Source of the DNA: Lytechinus pictus
Lineage: Eukaryota; Echinodermata; Echinoidea; Temnopleuroida; Toxopneustidae
DNA length: 64,000 bases
Reading direction: 5' to 3'
Assembly: GCF_037042905.1 (NCBI RefSeq)
Contig: NC_087251.1
Location: forward strand, 33,087,001-33,151,000
The notes under the pieces were generated by a model, which had not been told where the DNA came from, searched no databases, and was given only the letters and a program-made list of their open reading frames with translations. The translations under genes and the position numbers were made by a program. Within the stretch, counting starts at the first letter, position 1. Each line of letters starts with the position of its first letter. Positions 32,860 through 43,205 of the stretch are shown in pieces.

Positions 32860-34521
32860 CTAAAATAAATGGCCTTGAAAATCTGGGTATTTCAACACTG
32901 GAACATTTGCCAGTCTTACTTTCAACTCATCAAATGCTCTTTGAGCCTCTTTGGTCCAACAGAAGGATTGTTTAGGTTTGCTAGACTTTCCCTTCACAGT
33001 TGGAGGTAATATGTCATGAAGTGGTGCTGCTATGGATGAAAAATCTTTAACGAAACGCCTATAATAACTTGCAAGGCCTAAAAATGACCTCAACTCATCA
33101 GAATTTCTTGGAACTGGCCAGTCCAACACCTTTTGAACCTTATCTTTATCTAGAGAAATGCCTTCAGCATTCACCACATGGCCTAAATATGTAGCTTCCC
33201 TTTGAAACAAACTACATTTTTTTCCTTTGACCTTTAAACCAAACTCACCTAGTCTTGTAAGAACTTTATCTAAAGTATCTAAGTGGACATCAATTGAAGG
33301 AGAAAATAAAAGAATGTCATCTAAATAAATTAGCAACTCTGTCAAGTTCATGTCACCTAAACACCGCTCCATCACTCTTTGAAACGTACTCGGAGCATTG
33401 GTCAAACCAAAGGGCATTCTATTATATTGAAATAAACCAAATGGAACGCGAAAAGCTGACTTCTTTCTAGAGTCAGCATCCATTACAACTTGGTGATAGC
33501 CGTGAGCTAAATCAAGAGATGAAAAATAAACTGCACCATTAAGGGCCTCTAGAGATTCTTCTATACGTGGCAACGGAAAAGCATCTTTCAACGTTTTCTT
33601 ATTAAGTTGACGATAATCAACACATATGCGCAAACTACCATCTTTTTTCTTGACAAGAACTACAGGGCTTGCATAAGGACTATTACTTGGCTCTATTATC
33701 CCTTGATCTAACAATTGCCGTAAAGTGTCCTTCACTTCTTTGACATAATGTGGGGGAATTCTACGATATGGTTGATTAACCGGTATATCATCAGTTGTCT
33801 TTATTTCATGTGGTACTTCCGAACAAAAACCAACATCGAAATCTCCCTTAGAAAAAACAGCATCATGTTTTTGAATGAGACGTACCACTCTTTCCTTTTC
33901 ATCCCTAGAAACCTTACAAGATTCCAGATTCAATCCTGGCGGCAAAGTATATTGACTACCATCACTAAAAGTATACACATCCTTTGGATTACTTTCCTTT
34001 TCCTGCACATCCTGCAATCTATTAGGAGCCTCACTGGGTGACTCTACTAGTACATTTAAGATGGAAACACTGAGATATTGATATTGAGGTTCTACAATAA
34101 TTTCATTGGAATCTAAGACTTCAGTCACGTTCACCAATTTGCTAAATGGGGGAATAACTAAGGGTTGGGAGCCAAGATTCCCTATTAAAACTGTAACCGA
34201 CTTGCCATTACTCTTCTCACAAGTATCATAAATTACACAAGTCTCACCAATATCATGGTTTCCTTCTACTACAACCATTTTATCCTTCAAAGCATTTGGC
34301 GGGGTTCTCAATTGACACACTACAGTCTGCACTTGTCCAGAATGTATGACTACATGTTTTCTACCAGTTCTACCATTTACAACACGACTTGGTTTACATT
34401 CCCTTTGTCTCTTGTCATTTGAATCAACAGGCTTAGTATGATCTAACCACTTCATTACAATATTCCAAGCCTCAGCATCTGACCCATTCAAATCATTTAC
34501 ATGGTCTTTCAAATCATACAA
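32860..34521 (-). pseudogene. Reverse transcriptase of the Gypsy pol
   Basis: About 240 N-terminal residues then a complete Gypsy RT: SPYASPVVLVKKKDGSLR, CVDYRQLNKKT, SSLDLAHGYHQV, FGLTNAPSTFQRVM, catalytic YLDD in ELLIYLDDILLFS, and FLGLASYYRRFVKDFS. Catalytic aspartates are present. It is separated from the protease by a single in-frame TGA (34533-34531) and from RNase H by a frameshift. Confidence 0.9.
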
Positions 34522-34530
34522 TACATTACA

Positions 34531-34974
34531 TCATAGTAACACATGACTTTGTTTACTGTCAATAATAGCCTTCCCATGCGCAGAGTCATCAACAATTAAG
34601 AAGTGGGCACCTAATGTATGGTCATTTACAGAAAGAGGAATTTCCACATATCCTTCAATTGGGATTTGTAGGTAATTTGCACCTACAACTTGTACACATA
34701 CTTTCCCTAGTTTTGTATTACTTAATTTGTCAGCCAAATGCTCATGATAAAATGATGAACTAATCAGAGAAGTTTCTGCCCCAGTATCTAATGTACACTG
34801 AACTGAAACACCAGCCAAATCAACAACTGCTTTGGGGCTCTGTTTAACTAACTTATATAATATCTCATCAGGTGTCAGTTGAGTGCTAGGAACATGGACA
34901 TCACCTACAGGGACCGACTGGGTTTCCCCCTCAACATTTCGGTCCCGTGCTAGAGAGGGGGTTTGGCGTTTAAA
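34531..34974 (-). pseudogene. Start of pol and aspartic protease, -1 frame from gag
   Basis: The frame that opens at the slippery site at 34974 reads through the linker (GETQSVPVGDVHVPSTQLTP) into a retropepsin with LDTGAETSLIS, the catalytic Asp-Thr/Ser-Gly block, and AIIDSKQSHVLL, then a TGA. It has no good start codon of its own, consistent with expression as a gag-pol fusion by -1 frameshifting. Confidence 0.85.
34910..34974 (-). promoter_or_regulatory. Predicted -1 ribosomal frameshift signal with H-type pseudoknot
   Basis: Minus strand: slippery TTTAAAC (34974-34968) in the correct phase T TTA AAC, spacer GCCAAA, stem 1 CCCCCTC (34961-34955) pairing with GAGGGGG (34932-34926), and within its loop GGGACCGA (34946-34939) pairing with TCGGTCCC (34917-34910). 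The gag stop TAG (34952-34950) lies in the first loop. The pol frame continues exactly in -1. The fold is by eye; no energy was computed. Confidence 0.7.
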
Positions 34975-36020
34975 TCACCTGAATTCTGATACTCATAATT
35001 CCTATTCTGTGATTGTTTTTGTAACTCCCAACACTGTGCCTGGATATGACCAGGTCTACCACAGTAGAAACAACTTCGATTACGTTTCTGTCTTGTATAC
35101 TTTGGAGCTGCTTGGGTCTTCCTAGCCAATAACTCTGATAATTGTTCTTGATGACGCTCCATAATAGTTTGCTGCTGCAATACACATTTTTCTAATGCAG
35201 CTTCTTGTTGTACCAAATGACGAATCAAACTACTATCCGTGTGCATGTTACTAGTACTAGCTATCCCTTCAGGACAATCATCAACTGACACCTCATATAC
35301 CAATCCACGTTTATTGGACGTACCCTCTACCTTTGTGTCAAAGCTTTCCAACAAATCTGAGGCATAATCTCTGATCTCTAAAAATGTTTTATCAGGATTA
35401 GCCAATCGGATACGCCGTAACTCTAGGAGTATGCTATTGCTACGTGCACCAGCTACAAACTTGTCAATAAGGGCAGGATCCCTAAGGCCTTTGTGTGCCT
35501 CTTTTTCCCTATCTGGTGCTACATCTATGATAGCATCATACATGCACATTAAAGCCCTTGAAAACTCATCCAAAGACTCCCCCTCCTTCTGAACTCTTTC
35601 ATGAAATCTCTTCTTGAGGGTTTGAGTAGTATCTTTAGATCCAAAATGACGTGTTAACAAAGAAAGCAAAGTATCTAGATCATCTGAAGAGACAGAGTGA
35701 CATCTGATTTCCTGGCGTGCAGCCCCATCTAAATGATTCAAAATAACTTGGGCTTTCTGTGTTATGGGAATCTCATATTGATCACAAAAAATATCCACTT
35801 TTTCCAACCATTGCGATAATGTTAAATCTCCCACAGAAGTTTTACCTGAAAATCGTGGTAATTTGGGGGCACGCAGATGTGTCACTCTACCTCCTTGCAC
35901 ATTTAAGGCATTAGTAATACCTGTTATCAATTTGTCAACTAACTCATCAGAACTTTCAGCCGTCTTGATCACTGGATTACAGTATTCAAAACTAAATTTT
36001 TTGAACAGACTAGTCACCAC
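34950..36020 (-). CDS. Gag-like protein of the Gypsy element
   Basis: About 356 codons open to TAG at 34952-34950. Retrotransposon Gag-type region (LPRFSGKTSVGDLTLSQWLE, then LDEFSRALMCMYDAI), a Gln/Glu-rich coiled segment, and a CCHC knuckle CFYCGRPGHIQAQC near the C-terminus for RNA packaging. The true start is uncertain: no ATG begins this frame, and an upstream ATG (about 36037) is in another frame followed by a stop. Pol is reached by the -1 signal described above. Confidence 0.8.
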   Translation of the reverse strand: MVTSLFKKFSFEYCNPVIKTAESSDELVDKLITGITNALNVQGGRVTHLRAPKLPRFSGKTSVGDLTLSQWLEKVDIFCDQYEIPITQKAQVILNHLDGAARQEIRCHSVSSDDLDTLLSLLTRHFGSKDTTQTLKKRFHERVQKEGESLDEFSRALMCMYDAIIDVAPDREKEAHKGLRDPALIDKFVAGARSNSILLELRRIRLANPDKTFLEIRDYASDLLESFDTKVEGTSNKRGLVYEVSVDDCPEGIASTSNMHTDSSLIRHLVQQEAALEKCVLQQQTIMERHQEQLSELLARKTQAAPKYTRQKRNRSCFYCGRPGHIQAQCWELQKQSQNRNYEYQNSGDLNAKPPL

Positions 36021-36353
36021 TCAAAATGTCATATTGCATATTGTTTCAAAGTCTTCTGGTAATGATGCAGTTGTCATTTCTCAAAATAATCTTCTTGTTC
36101 TTCAGATTCATGTACACTCACTTCCAAATTGATGTGACTTGTAAAAAATTCAATCATGCCATTCTATAGTAGAGTCTCCTCCATTTATTCTGCATCAGAA
36201 AGATGATTAAAGCTTCAATGTTACACAAAATTGCAAACTCAAAACAGTACTTCTAGGTCTAGATTTACTCACGCAGTGTTGAACCTCGTTCAATGGGGTC
36301 AAATACCATTTTTATCTTCCCTAAATATCCACGCTTTCCAAAATATAATCCAG

Positions 36354-37551
36354 ACCTTTCGTTGGAAGAACGCGAACGCTTATTTACGACGTTAGTTGAT
36401 TTTAGAAGAGACTTTTGGGCCCGTCGTCATGGTCTTAAAACTCTGTCCTGCAATGCAAATTGTGTGACATGAGATTTTTTTTTCGTTTCGCATCTGGAAC
36501 GGAAACATTCAATTTGCGTTTCGTGTGCAAAATTCTGGTTGCTACTATAGTAACAGCGATATATCCGATTTAGGACGACTTTCCAAATCCACATTTGGTT
36601 CCTCCTAGAGCTCGAGAGGCCGCCCGGGGGGCCCGCTTTCATTGAAGAGTGGATACCAGGCGCAACAACGCGTAAAAAGGGAAAGAGTTGGTAAGTACGT
36701 TACGTATAGGCCTATGTAACGTTATAAAGGTGTCAAAAACGATGATTAAAATACTGAAAAAAGGGATATATTTCCAATACTTGTAGGGTTTCACAAGCCA
36801 AATAATTGTTAAAAGATGCATTTTCATAATCTGGAAAAGACTTGCTTCCCTTGTTTAGGGTACTTTTCGAAACCCCATGGTCGTGCCTGGTATCCACTCA
36901 TCAATGGAAGTGGTCCCCCCGGAATTTGAATCTAACCCCCATTTCTGGGGAAAGTAAAACATAATACCCTTTACATCGTGTGCTAGAGGCGTATCGTTTG
37001 TGTAGAAGGAGTGAACAAAAGAAACAAAAGAAACCAGCATGCAAACGTATTGCATACGCTGTGTACATATGCGAAATGGGTTCGGCTAGAGAGGTGATAT
37101 CTGACCCATGGAATCAATTGCCAGAGATCCACCAATAATCCACATTAAATGCAATATCGATTCGATGGACTGTAATGATCTATATCTAAGCCTGAATTTA
37201 GTAAGTTTTTCCTCACTCAGTATGTACTCGATTTGTTTGAAAAACCACTTTCTTATCCATGTCATATTCTATTTTAGGTCCTGCATTTCGAATATCTCCA
37301 GCCATCAGTCGTAATACATGTATGTATGGAGCGCGGGTGTTGCGGGAAAGAATTTTGCACACGAAAAGCAGATCTGTAGGGCCTGTAACCCCCCTGTAAC
37401 ACAAATCTTAGCATTGATTGTAGAGCAGTTTTCTACGTTTGATTGTATTGACTATAATGTACCATCAATCTTAAAAATCAAGTGTATGATTAAGCGTCAA
37501 CTTTTGTGTTAGGGGACCCTAATATTAGCGTCCGTGATGATTGCGAAAGGT
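36354..37551. mobile_element. 1.2-kb repeat D in the Gypsy leader (partner at 62245-63500)
   Basis: Highly similar to 62245-63500. Both copies start ACCTTTCG and end CGAAAGGT (8-bp inverted termini). Inside is an inverted pair around GAGTGGATACCAGGC (36645) and GCCTGGTATCCACTC (36885). One frame reads SDLGRLSKSTFGSS and ends at a good donor GG|GTAAGT in both copies. Class unknown; no clear target duplication. Confidence 0.6.
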
Positions 37552-38041
37552 GGCAATTGGCTACTCTCTAGATGACGAAACAGCTAGGACAGCTCAAACA
37601 AATTCTGCTGGGCTCCTCAGTCAGCAAATGCTTTTCACAGAACGAAGAATTTACTCTCGGTCTCAAAAAGAAGTAGTAAACATCACCGGTATTCCGTAAC
37701 TGCAACTTCCAGTTCCACCTTAGATAGTTGATATTGCAGACACAGAGGATAGATGTGACTGTACCACTTGACTAGCCTGGAGGCTTCTCCACTTCAGCTA
37801 CAGCACCATCTGACAAGTTGTCATGACTCTTTAGTAACGCAGTGCATGCAGGAGCGATAAAAAGTCACTATATGCCTTCCATAAAAGCATTCTATCCTCA
37901 CTAGTTATCCGAGTTGTATGGACACAGTAGCAGTTTCTTGTATATTCACATATTTGTTGCAATCATGGAGACAGAACACCAATGCCATTGTACTGAAGAA
38001 ACATTGTCTGAAAACAAGGAGTTTTTATCCAGTTTCTAGCA
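37552..38041 (-). other. Gypsy leader sequence
   Basis: Lies between the primer-binding site and the inserted repeat. No open frame or motif recognised. Confidence 0.5.
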
Positions 38042-38058
38042 CCCCATCCGTACTACCA
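38042..38058 (-). other. Primer-binding site next to the 5' LTR
   Basis: Two bases after the LTR the minus strand reads TGGTAGTACGGATGGGG. It starts TGG as expected for pairing with a tRNA 3' CCA end. The priming tRNA was not identified. Confidence 0.65.
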
Positions 38059-39315
38059 GTTGAAATAGACGGGGTACAAAAATAAACGATACAGGTATGG
38101 ATATCAGAAAGTTAATTTGATATTCACTTTATTCAGCTTTTAACTCCAATATAGTCTTCAGACTTTACAAGAACCGAGTTCACATACAACTACATGTACA
38201 AGGTTGAAGAGCATGAAGAGTCAACTGCCAGGTTAGTAGACTTGTTAACTGCAAAAAAAGGGGTGAACGTTGCATTTTTTAGTACAAATGTCCCACTTGG
38301 CACAAATGTTCCTTGAGTCAAAAGAAAAGGATTCATCCAAAGAGACACGCTGTATCTATGCAAATAAGCAAGTAATTTGCATAAATTTGCATATTATGTC
38401 GATATAGTAAAAACAAGTATTTCAGAATATAAATAACCAGAACTGCCCTAAAATTGGAAATAAAGACTTAGGGTAAGAAAGGGAAGAAAATTGTCATAAA
38501 ATAATTGGGATATCCTTGTTTATTATTACCTAATTTACATAAATTATGCAAATTATAATTTAAAACAGAGTATTTTTTCATGAATCCTGAACTGCTTTTA
38601 AAAAACAGCAACCAATACACAATGTCAACATTCTACATGAAAGATAATATATTAGCGAAAACATCGATATGCTTCATGACAGTATTAGTGTCTTAATTTG
38701 CTTAGAAAGAGGGCAAATATGTCAAAATGTATGACGTGATATTGCGCTAAAACGAGACCAAAACAATCTCTATGTCACAGTCACACTCACGAATCGGACA
38801 ATAAAGCGATCAATGGTATGTCATTCGAGATAACACAATCTCAACACAATAGCTTCCATCGGCTTCTCGTATCGCTTTTGTTGGTGTGTATGCCACACCG
38901 TAATCTATGGTATATACGGGCAAAATGCATTTCGGTATCGGTAAAACACTATTAATTTTGTTTTATTTGTTTCTAATTTGTTTCTCTTGGAAAATTTACA
39001 GGAAACATTGCTTTGCAGGTTACTGCTTTAATGAAACTCTGGCACATGAATCATGACGAATGTATCCATACCTCAATCCATATTTTAACTTTATTAAAAT
39101 ATATATCTTTTTGGAGACCCCGAGGTGGCAAAACTGCATCCCCCTGCATTCCCGCCACTTTACAAAACCAGTTTGACTTGTATAATCGACTTGGAAAAGA
39201 CAGATGTATGAGACATCAGTTAACATGTTTCCAGAAGATAGTTTTTTATTTTTTATTTAAGCCTACGCCCACGGGAGCCATCCGAATTTACCCCATCCCC
39301 TCTCCGTATTTCGAC

Positions 39316-39608
39316 CTATATATGGTGTAGATGCTGCCTTTAATAAGTGCCCTTTTCCAGATGAGGGTTTCAGATCATTTAGACGATATTCTAGATATAT
39401 ATTGTCGAAACAAAATAAACGGTTGGGCAACTTCGACAGGCCACCGTCACGTACACGAACTTATTTTATGAGATATAAAACAATGCCTTCTATGTTTTTT
39501 TTTTCAAGAGGAGAATGCAAAGAGGCTTTACTTTGTGTAGTAGAAATGCATCTTTCTTCCGGTTGGGCTCTAAAAATATTTAAATTTAACATGGAGTGGA
39601 ATCAATAA
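39316..39608 (+). CDS. Unrecognised open frame in the centre of FB2
   Basis: The frame reads on from the inverted arm through VDAAFNKCPFPDEGFRSFRR, RPPSRTRTYFMRYKTMPSMF and FSRGECKEALLCVVEMHLSS to a TAA at 39606-39608, followed at once by AATAAAG. About 98 codons with mixed composition, not a simple repeat. I do not recognise it. It may be the last exon of a larger lost gene of the element. Confidence 0.3.
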
Positions 39609-39840
39609 AGGGCTGTGTGGCTGTTCTTCAATGTACCACAGCTCCTCTTCATGTCAGTTGTAGAGTATTTTCTCCTCAATCTATTCCAAGATATCAATAC
39701 AAACAAAAGTAATCTTTTAAGAGTTCTAAAGACAATAAACTATTTTTGAATACATAAAACCAAAAAGGGAGAGGGTATCCTAGGCATGCTCATGTTGGGT
39801 TATAGCCTTTACTGTGCTAGAGCACTATTACAAATGGCAG

Positions 39841-39843
39841 AAC

Positions 39844-39877
<34 letters not shown>

Positions 39878-39932
39878 GTAATAATAATAATAATAATAAT
39901 ATTAATAATAATTATAATAATATCAATAATGA
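39841..39932. repeat. AAT microsatellite
   Basis: AATAAT repeats with a few interruptions, in the unique centre of FB2. Confidence 0.9.
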
Positions 39933-41572
39933 TGAATGTAAATATAAAAATATAGATATAAAAGTTGCTTTATTATACCAATAAACGCAATTTGCCTTGC
40001 CGATGGTTTTAAAACACGATATTTTTTTTATTTAAAGTCGAAATACGGAGAGGGGATGGGGTAAATTCGGAGGGCTCCCGTGGGCGTAGGCTTAAATAAA
40101 CAAAAAAAAATTTTCAGGAAACATGTTGACTGATGTCTCATACATCTGTCTTTTCCAAGTCGATTATACAAGTCAAACTGGTTTTGTAAAGTGGCGGGAA
40201 TGCAGGGGGATGCAGTTTTGCCACCTCGGGGTCTCCAAAAAGATATATATTTTAATAAAGTTAAAATATGGATTGAGGTAGGATACATTCGTCATGATTC
40301 ATGTGCCAGAGTTTAATAGTGTTTTACCGATACCGAAATGCATTTTGCCCGTATATACCATAGATTACGGTGTGGCATACACACCAACAAAAGCGATACG
40401 AGAAGCCACTATTGTGTTGAGATTGTGTTATCTCGAATGACATACCATTGATCGCTTTATTGTCCGATTCGTGAGTGTGACTGTGACATAGAGATTGTTT
40501 TGGTCTCGTTTTAGCGCAATATCACGTCATACATTTTGACATATTTGCCCTCTTTCTAAGCAAATTAAGACACTAATACTGTCATGAAGCATATCGATGT
40601 TTTCGCTAATATATTATCTTTCATGTAGAATGTTGACATTGTGTATTAGTTGCTGTTTTTTAAAAGCAGTTCAGGATTCATGAAAAAATACTCTGTTTTA
40701 AATTATAATTTGCATAATTTATGTAAATTAGGTAATAATAAACAAGGATATCCCAATTATTTTATGACAATTTTCTTCCCTTTCTTACCCTAAGTCTTTA
40801 TTTCCAATTTTAGGGCAGTTCTGGTTAAATATATATTCTGAAATACTTGTTTTTACTATATCGACATAATATGCAAATTTATGCAAATTACTTGCTTATT
40901 TGCATAGATACAGCGTGTCTCTTTGGATGAATCTTTTTCTTTTGACTCAAGGAACATTTGTGCCAAGTGGGACATTTGTACTAAAAAATGCAGCGTTCAA
41001 CCTCTTAACAAGTCTACTAGGTTACTTAGCATGGTACATGTTGTCTACTCTCTCAATACATACATGTATCAATGGTCCTGTTCACGACACGACTCATATA
41101 AACCAAACCAAGAATGTTTCTATTCATAAGCACATTGCCTGGTGCAGGCATACAATACAGGCATACAATACAATTCACCTCAGGCTCTACATGTATGCCC
41201 AAGAGTTGTGCTTGCACCTGTTATTCATATCACTACAGTTATTTCTAACGAAAGGTTTTATAAGCAAGAAAATATTGTACGGATGACACAGAATCGTACT
41301 TGTTGTGGTGATCTGAAGTCGGATTCCTGTATAGAGAATTATCATTAATCTGGTATTGCCTATGCGGATGATCGGAATGATCACTAGCAAAGTTTCCGTC
41401 GTGAAGCAACAAAGTATCTCGGAGTCAGACTCCTTTTAAATTTTTGCAAGATTATTTAGACTAGCGATCCTGAAGAACTCCAGTTACGAGAACCTCGCAG
41501 AAAGATTTTTGGGGGGAATAAAAAACAACGCTGTAAGAAAAGAATCGCACCTTGAAACTTGTCAGAAATGAG

Positions 41573-41768
41573 ATGGAAACATGTATGATTTTCAGGAATT
41601 CAAGCGCCCTTAAAACGGTCTTGGCTTTGTTTCTTCAGACGTGTCATTTCTTAGGAACTGTGAAATGCATTGGGGTTTATCTACCGGACCTGAAGCGGAC
41701 ATTAGGACTATCGTCAACTGATATTGGTCTTGCTATTGGATTATTCGAAGCACTTTCATTCGTTCCAG
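41573..41768 (+). CDS. SLC16-like transporter copy B, exon 1
   Basis: Same 196-nt exon as copy A with 4 substitutions (2 silent, A43T and F61L) and an intact donor CCAG|GTAAAC. The Gypsy element ends 336 bp upstream. The next exon is 15.8 kb away at 57593. Confidence 0.8.
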
Positions 41769-41944
41769 GTAAACGAAATACGAGTTTGGTGTAAAATGAA
41801 ATAAAAAGTAAAGGGTGATTCCATGATAGAAAAATCAGCAACTTTCACAACATTTTTCAACCTTATATAAAAAAAACAAGGATTTGCATTTGTATTTATT
41901 AAGACATATCAAAGGATAAACTAAAAAAAAATTAACCCGTACCT

Positions 41945-42179
41945 ACTCTTGTCCGAACGTACTACTTGACTCTTTAAACCATGGCTTAGACATCAAAATT
42001 ATATCTGTCAGGCATAAATTGAATGAAATATGTCTATTTATAAGTACCAACGGCTTTTTAGACTCCATTTTTGATAGCCATCTTGGATTTTTAGGCAAAA
42101 TGGAAAACTGCTTATTATAGTTATGAGTCGAAAAAATATTACTTGACCCTTGAAAACATAGTGTAGACACCATCATATA
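41945..42179. repeat. Family R repeat in copy B intron 1
   Basis: Orthologous to 16960-17189 of copy A. Confidence 0.6.
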
Positions 42180-42830
42180 AGGTGGTGCAACGAAAGATGA
42201 CCAGGTGGATGTATTTTCTACTTTAAGAGCAAATAATACTAAAAAATATCAAAAAAAAAAAATACATTTTAGTTTATAAATAACAAACACTTATATTTTC
42301 AGTTAAAATGAACTTACCTAGATCTACTGATGAACTGTTACTGCCACATTTCTCAATGACCTTCAAACAACGACCCCTCCATCTTTCCAGGAGATAAGGA
42401 AGAATTTCATGCCACCGGGCTTTAACATAGTCCCAGCCAGGAATCTTTTATGTTTTGGACAAACATTTACTTTTTTGTTGCCAAAGATTTGCAATGGACT
42501 TTTGAGTCCCTGATTGACCACAGGTTTTCAATTGTGTCTATTCGGGACTATTTCCTGACCAGAAGTTCTTGTCCAAATAGTCAAAAATACCTGGGAAATT
42601 TAAACCTGGGCATTTAAATGTCATGCATGAAGTGCTCCTGTACACCAAAATCACACACAAAAAACCCACTGTTAAATCATAATTTTTTAAAACCAAATTC
42701 GTTCATACTTTTTTACAAGGAGGCTGCCAATTTGTCTTCCAGAAATAAATATCGTCGAGGATGCCTCTATCTCAGGCTTTAGACTAGATTCTTAGGTGGT
42801 CAAGGGTGGTCATCTTTCGTTGCACCACCC
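42180..42830 (-). mobile_element. Tc1/mariner-like element, copy B
   Basis: Same insertion as 17190-17838 with the same TATA flanks. The first base is changed to A. Confidence 0.75.
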
Positions 42831-42899
42831 TATATCTTCCAGGTGTTTTTGTAAATGAATTATTTCATTTTTTCAGTAGCAGCAGTCAATTTAGACTCC

Positions 42900-43205
42900 A
42901 TTTTTGGAAGCCATCATGTTTTGTTTTATATACTGGACCACTGACTGTCCGTTTAACTTGTCCCAATCTAATTTTTCACGTTTTAAACTATGATTTAGAC
43001 ACCAAAATCACATTTCCTAGGCGTGTATTAAATGAACAGTCGGTTTTTAAGTATCAGCGGCCATTGATTAATTCATACTCCATATTTTGAAGCCATCTTA
43101 AATTTTTGGACATTCTTGACCACTGACTGTCCTTGTAACTTGTCCGAACTACATGACTCTTGAAACAATTTCACATTTTTGGACGCCATCTCGGATTGTG
43201 GAAAA
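42900..43205. repeat. Family R repeats in copy B intron 1
   Basis: Orthologous to 17905-18215. Confidence 0.55.

Larger units (their letters stand above)
38235..41018. mobile_element. Foldback element FB2, 2.8 kb, about 1-kb inverted arms
   Basis: Left arm 38235-39315, right arm 40037-41018, ending AGTAGACTTG and CAAGTCTACT. The left arm has an extra ~80 bp (about 38945-39030). Target duplication AGGTT at 38230-38234 and 41019-41023; the empty site is in the other LTR near 29965. AG...CT ends and long arms recall Polinton termini, but no Polinton genes are present. Confidence 0.85.
25685..41237 (-). mobile_element. Gypsy-type LTR retrotransposon with foldbacks in both LTRs
   Basis: Minus-strand element: 5' LTR 41237-38061, primer-binding site, leader, gag, pol (protease, reverse transcriptase, RNase H, integrase), purine tract, 3' LTR 30177-25685. 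The LTRs start TG and end CA. GTTA is duplicated at 25681-25684 and 41238-41241. After removing the foldbacks, both LTRs are about 388 bp and differ at only about 2% of sites plus small indels. The internal region also holds a 1.2-kb inserted repeat (36354-37551). The order protease-RT-RNase H-integrase places it in Ty3/Gypsy. No envelope gene. One stop and three frameshifts make it non-autonomous now. Confidence 0.9.
38061..41237 (-). repeat. 5' LTR, split by foldback FB2
   Basis: LTR parts 38061-38234 and 41019-41237. Without FB2 and its 5-bp duplication the LTR is about 388 bp, matching the other LTR. It is uninterrupted at the position where FB1 entered the other LTR. Confidence 0.9.

Noticed and set aside
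39013..39330. Open frame in the FB2 left arm, also seen in reverse in the right arm, taken as two genes
   Set aside because: It is the same inverted-arm sequence read twice; no start, splice or motif support.
25685..41237. Large tandem or segmental duplication as explanation of the 25685-30177 and 38061-41237 similarity
   Set aside because: TG/CA ends, primer-binding site, purine tract, gag-pol between them and the GTTA duplication show they are LTRs.
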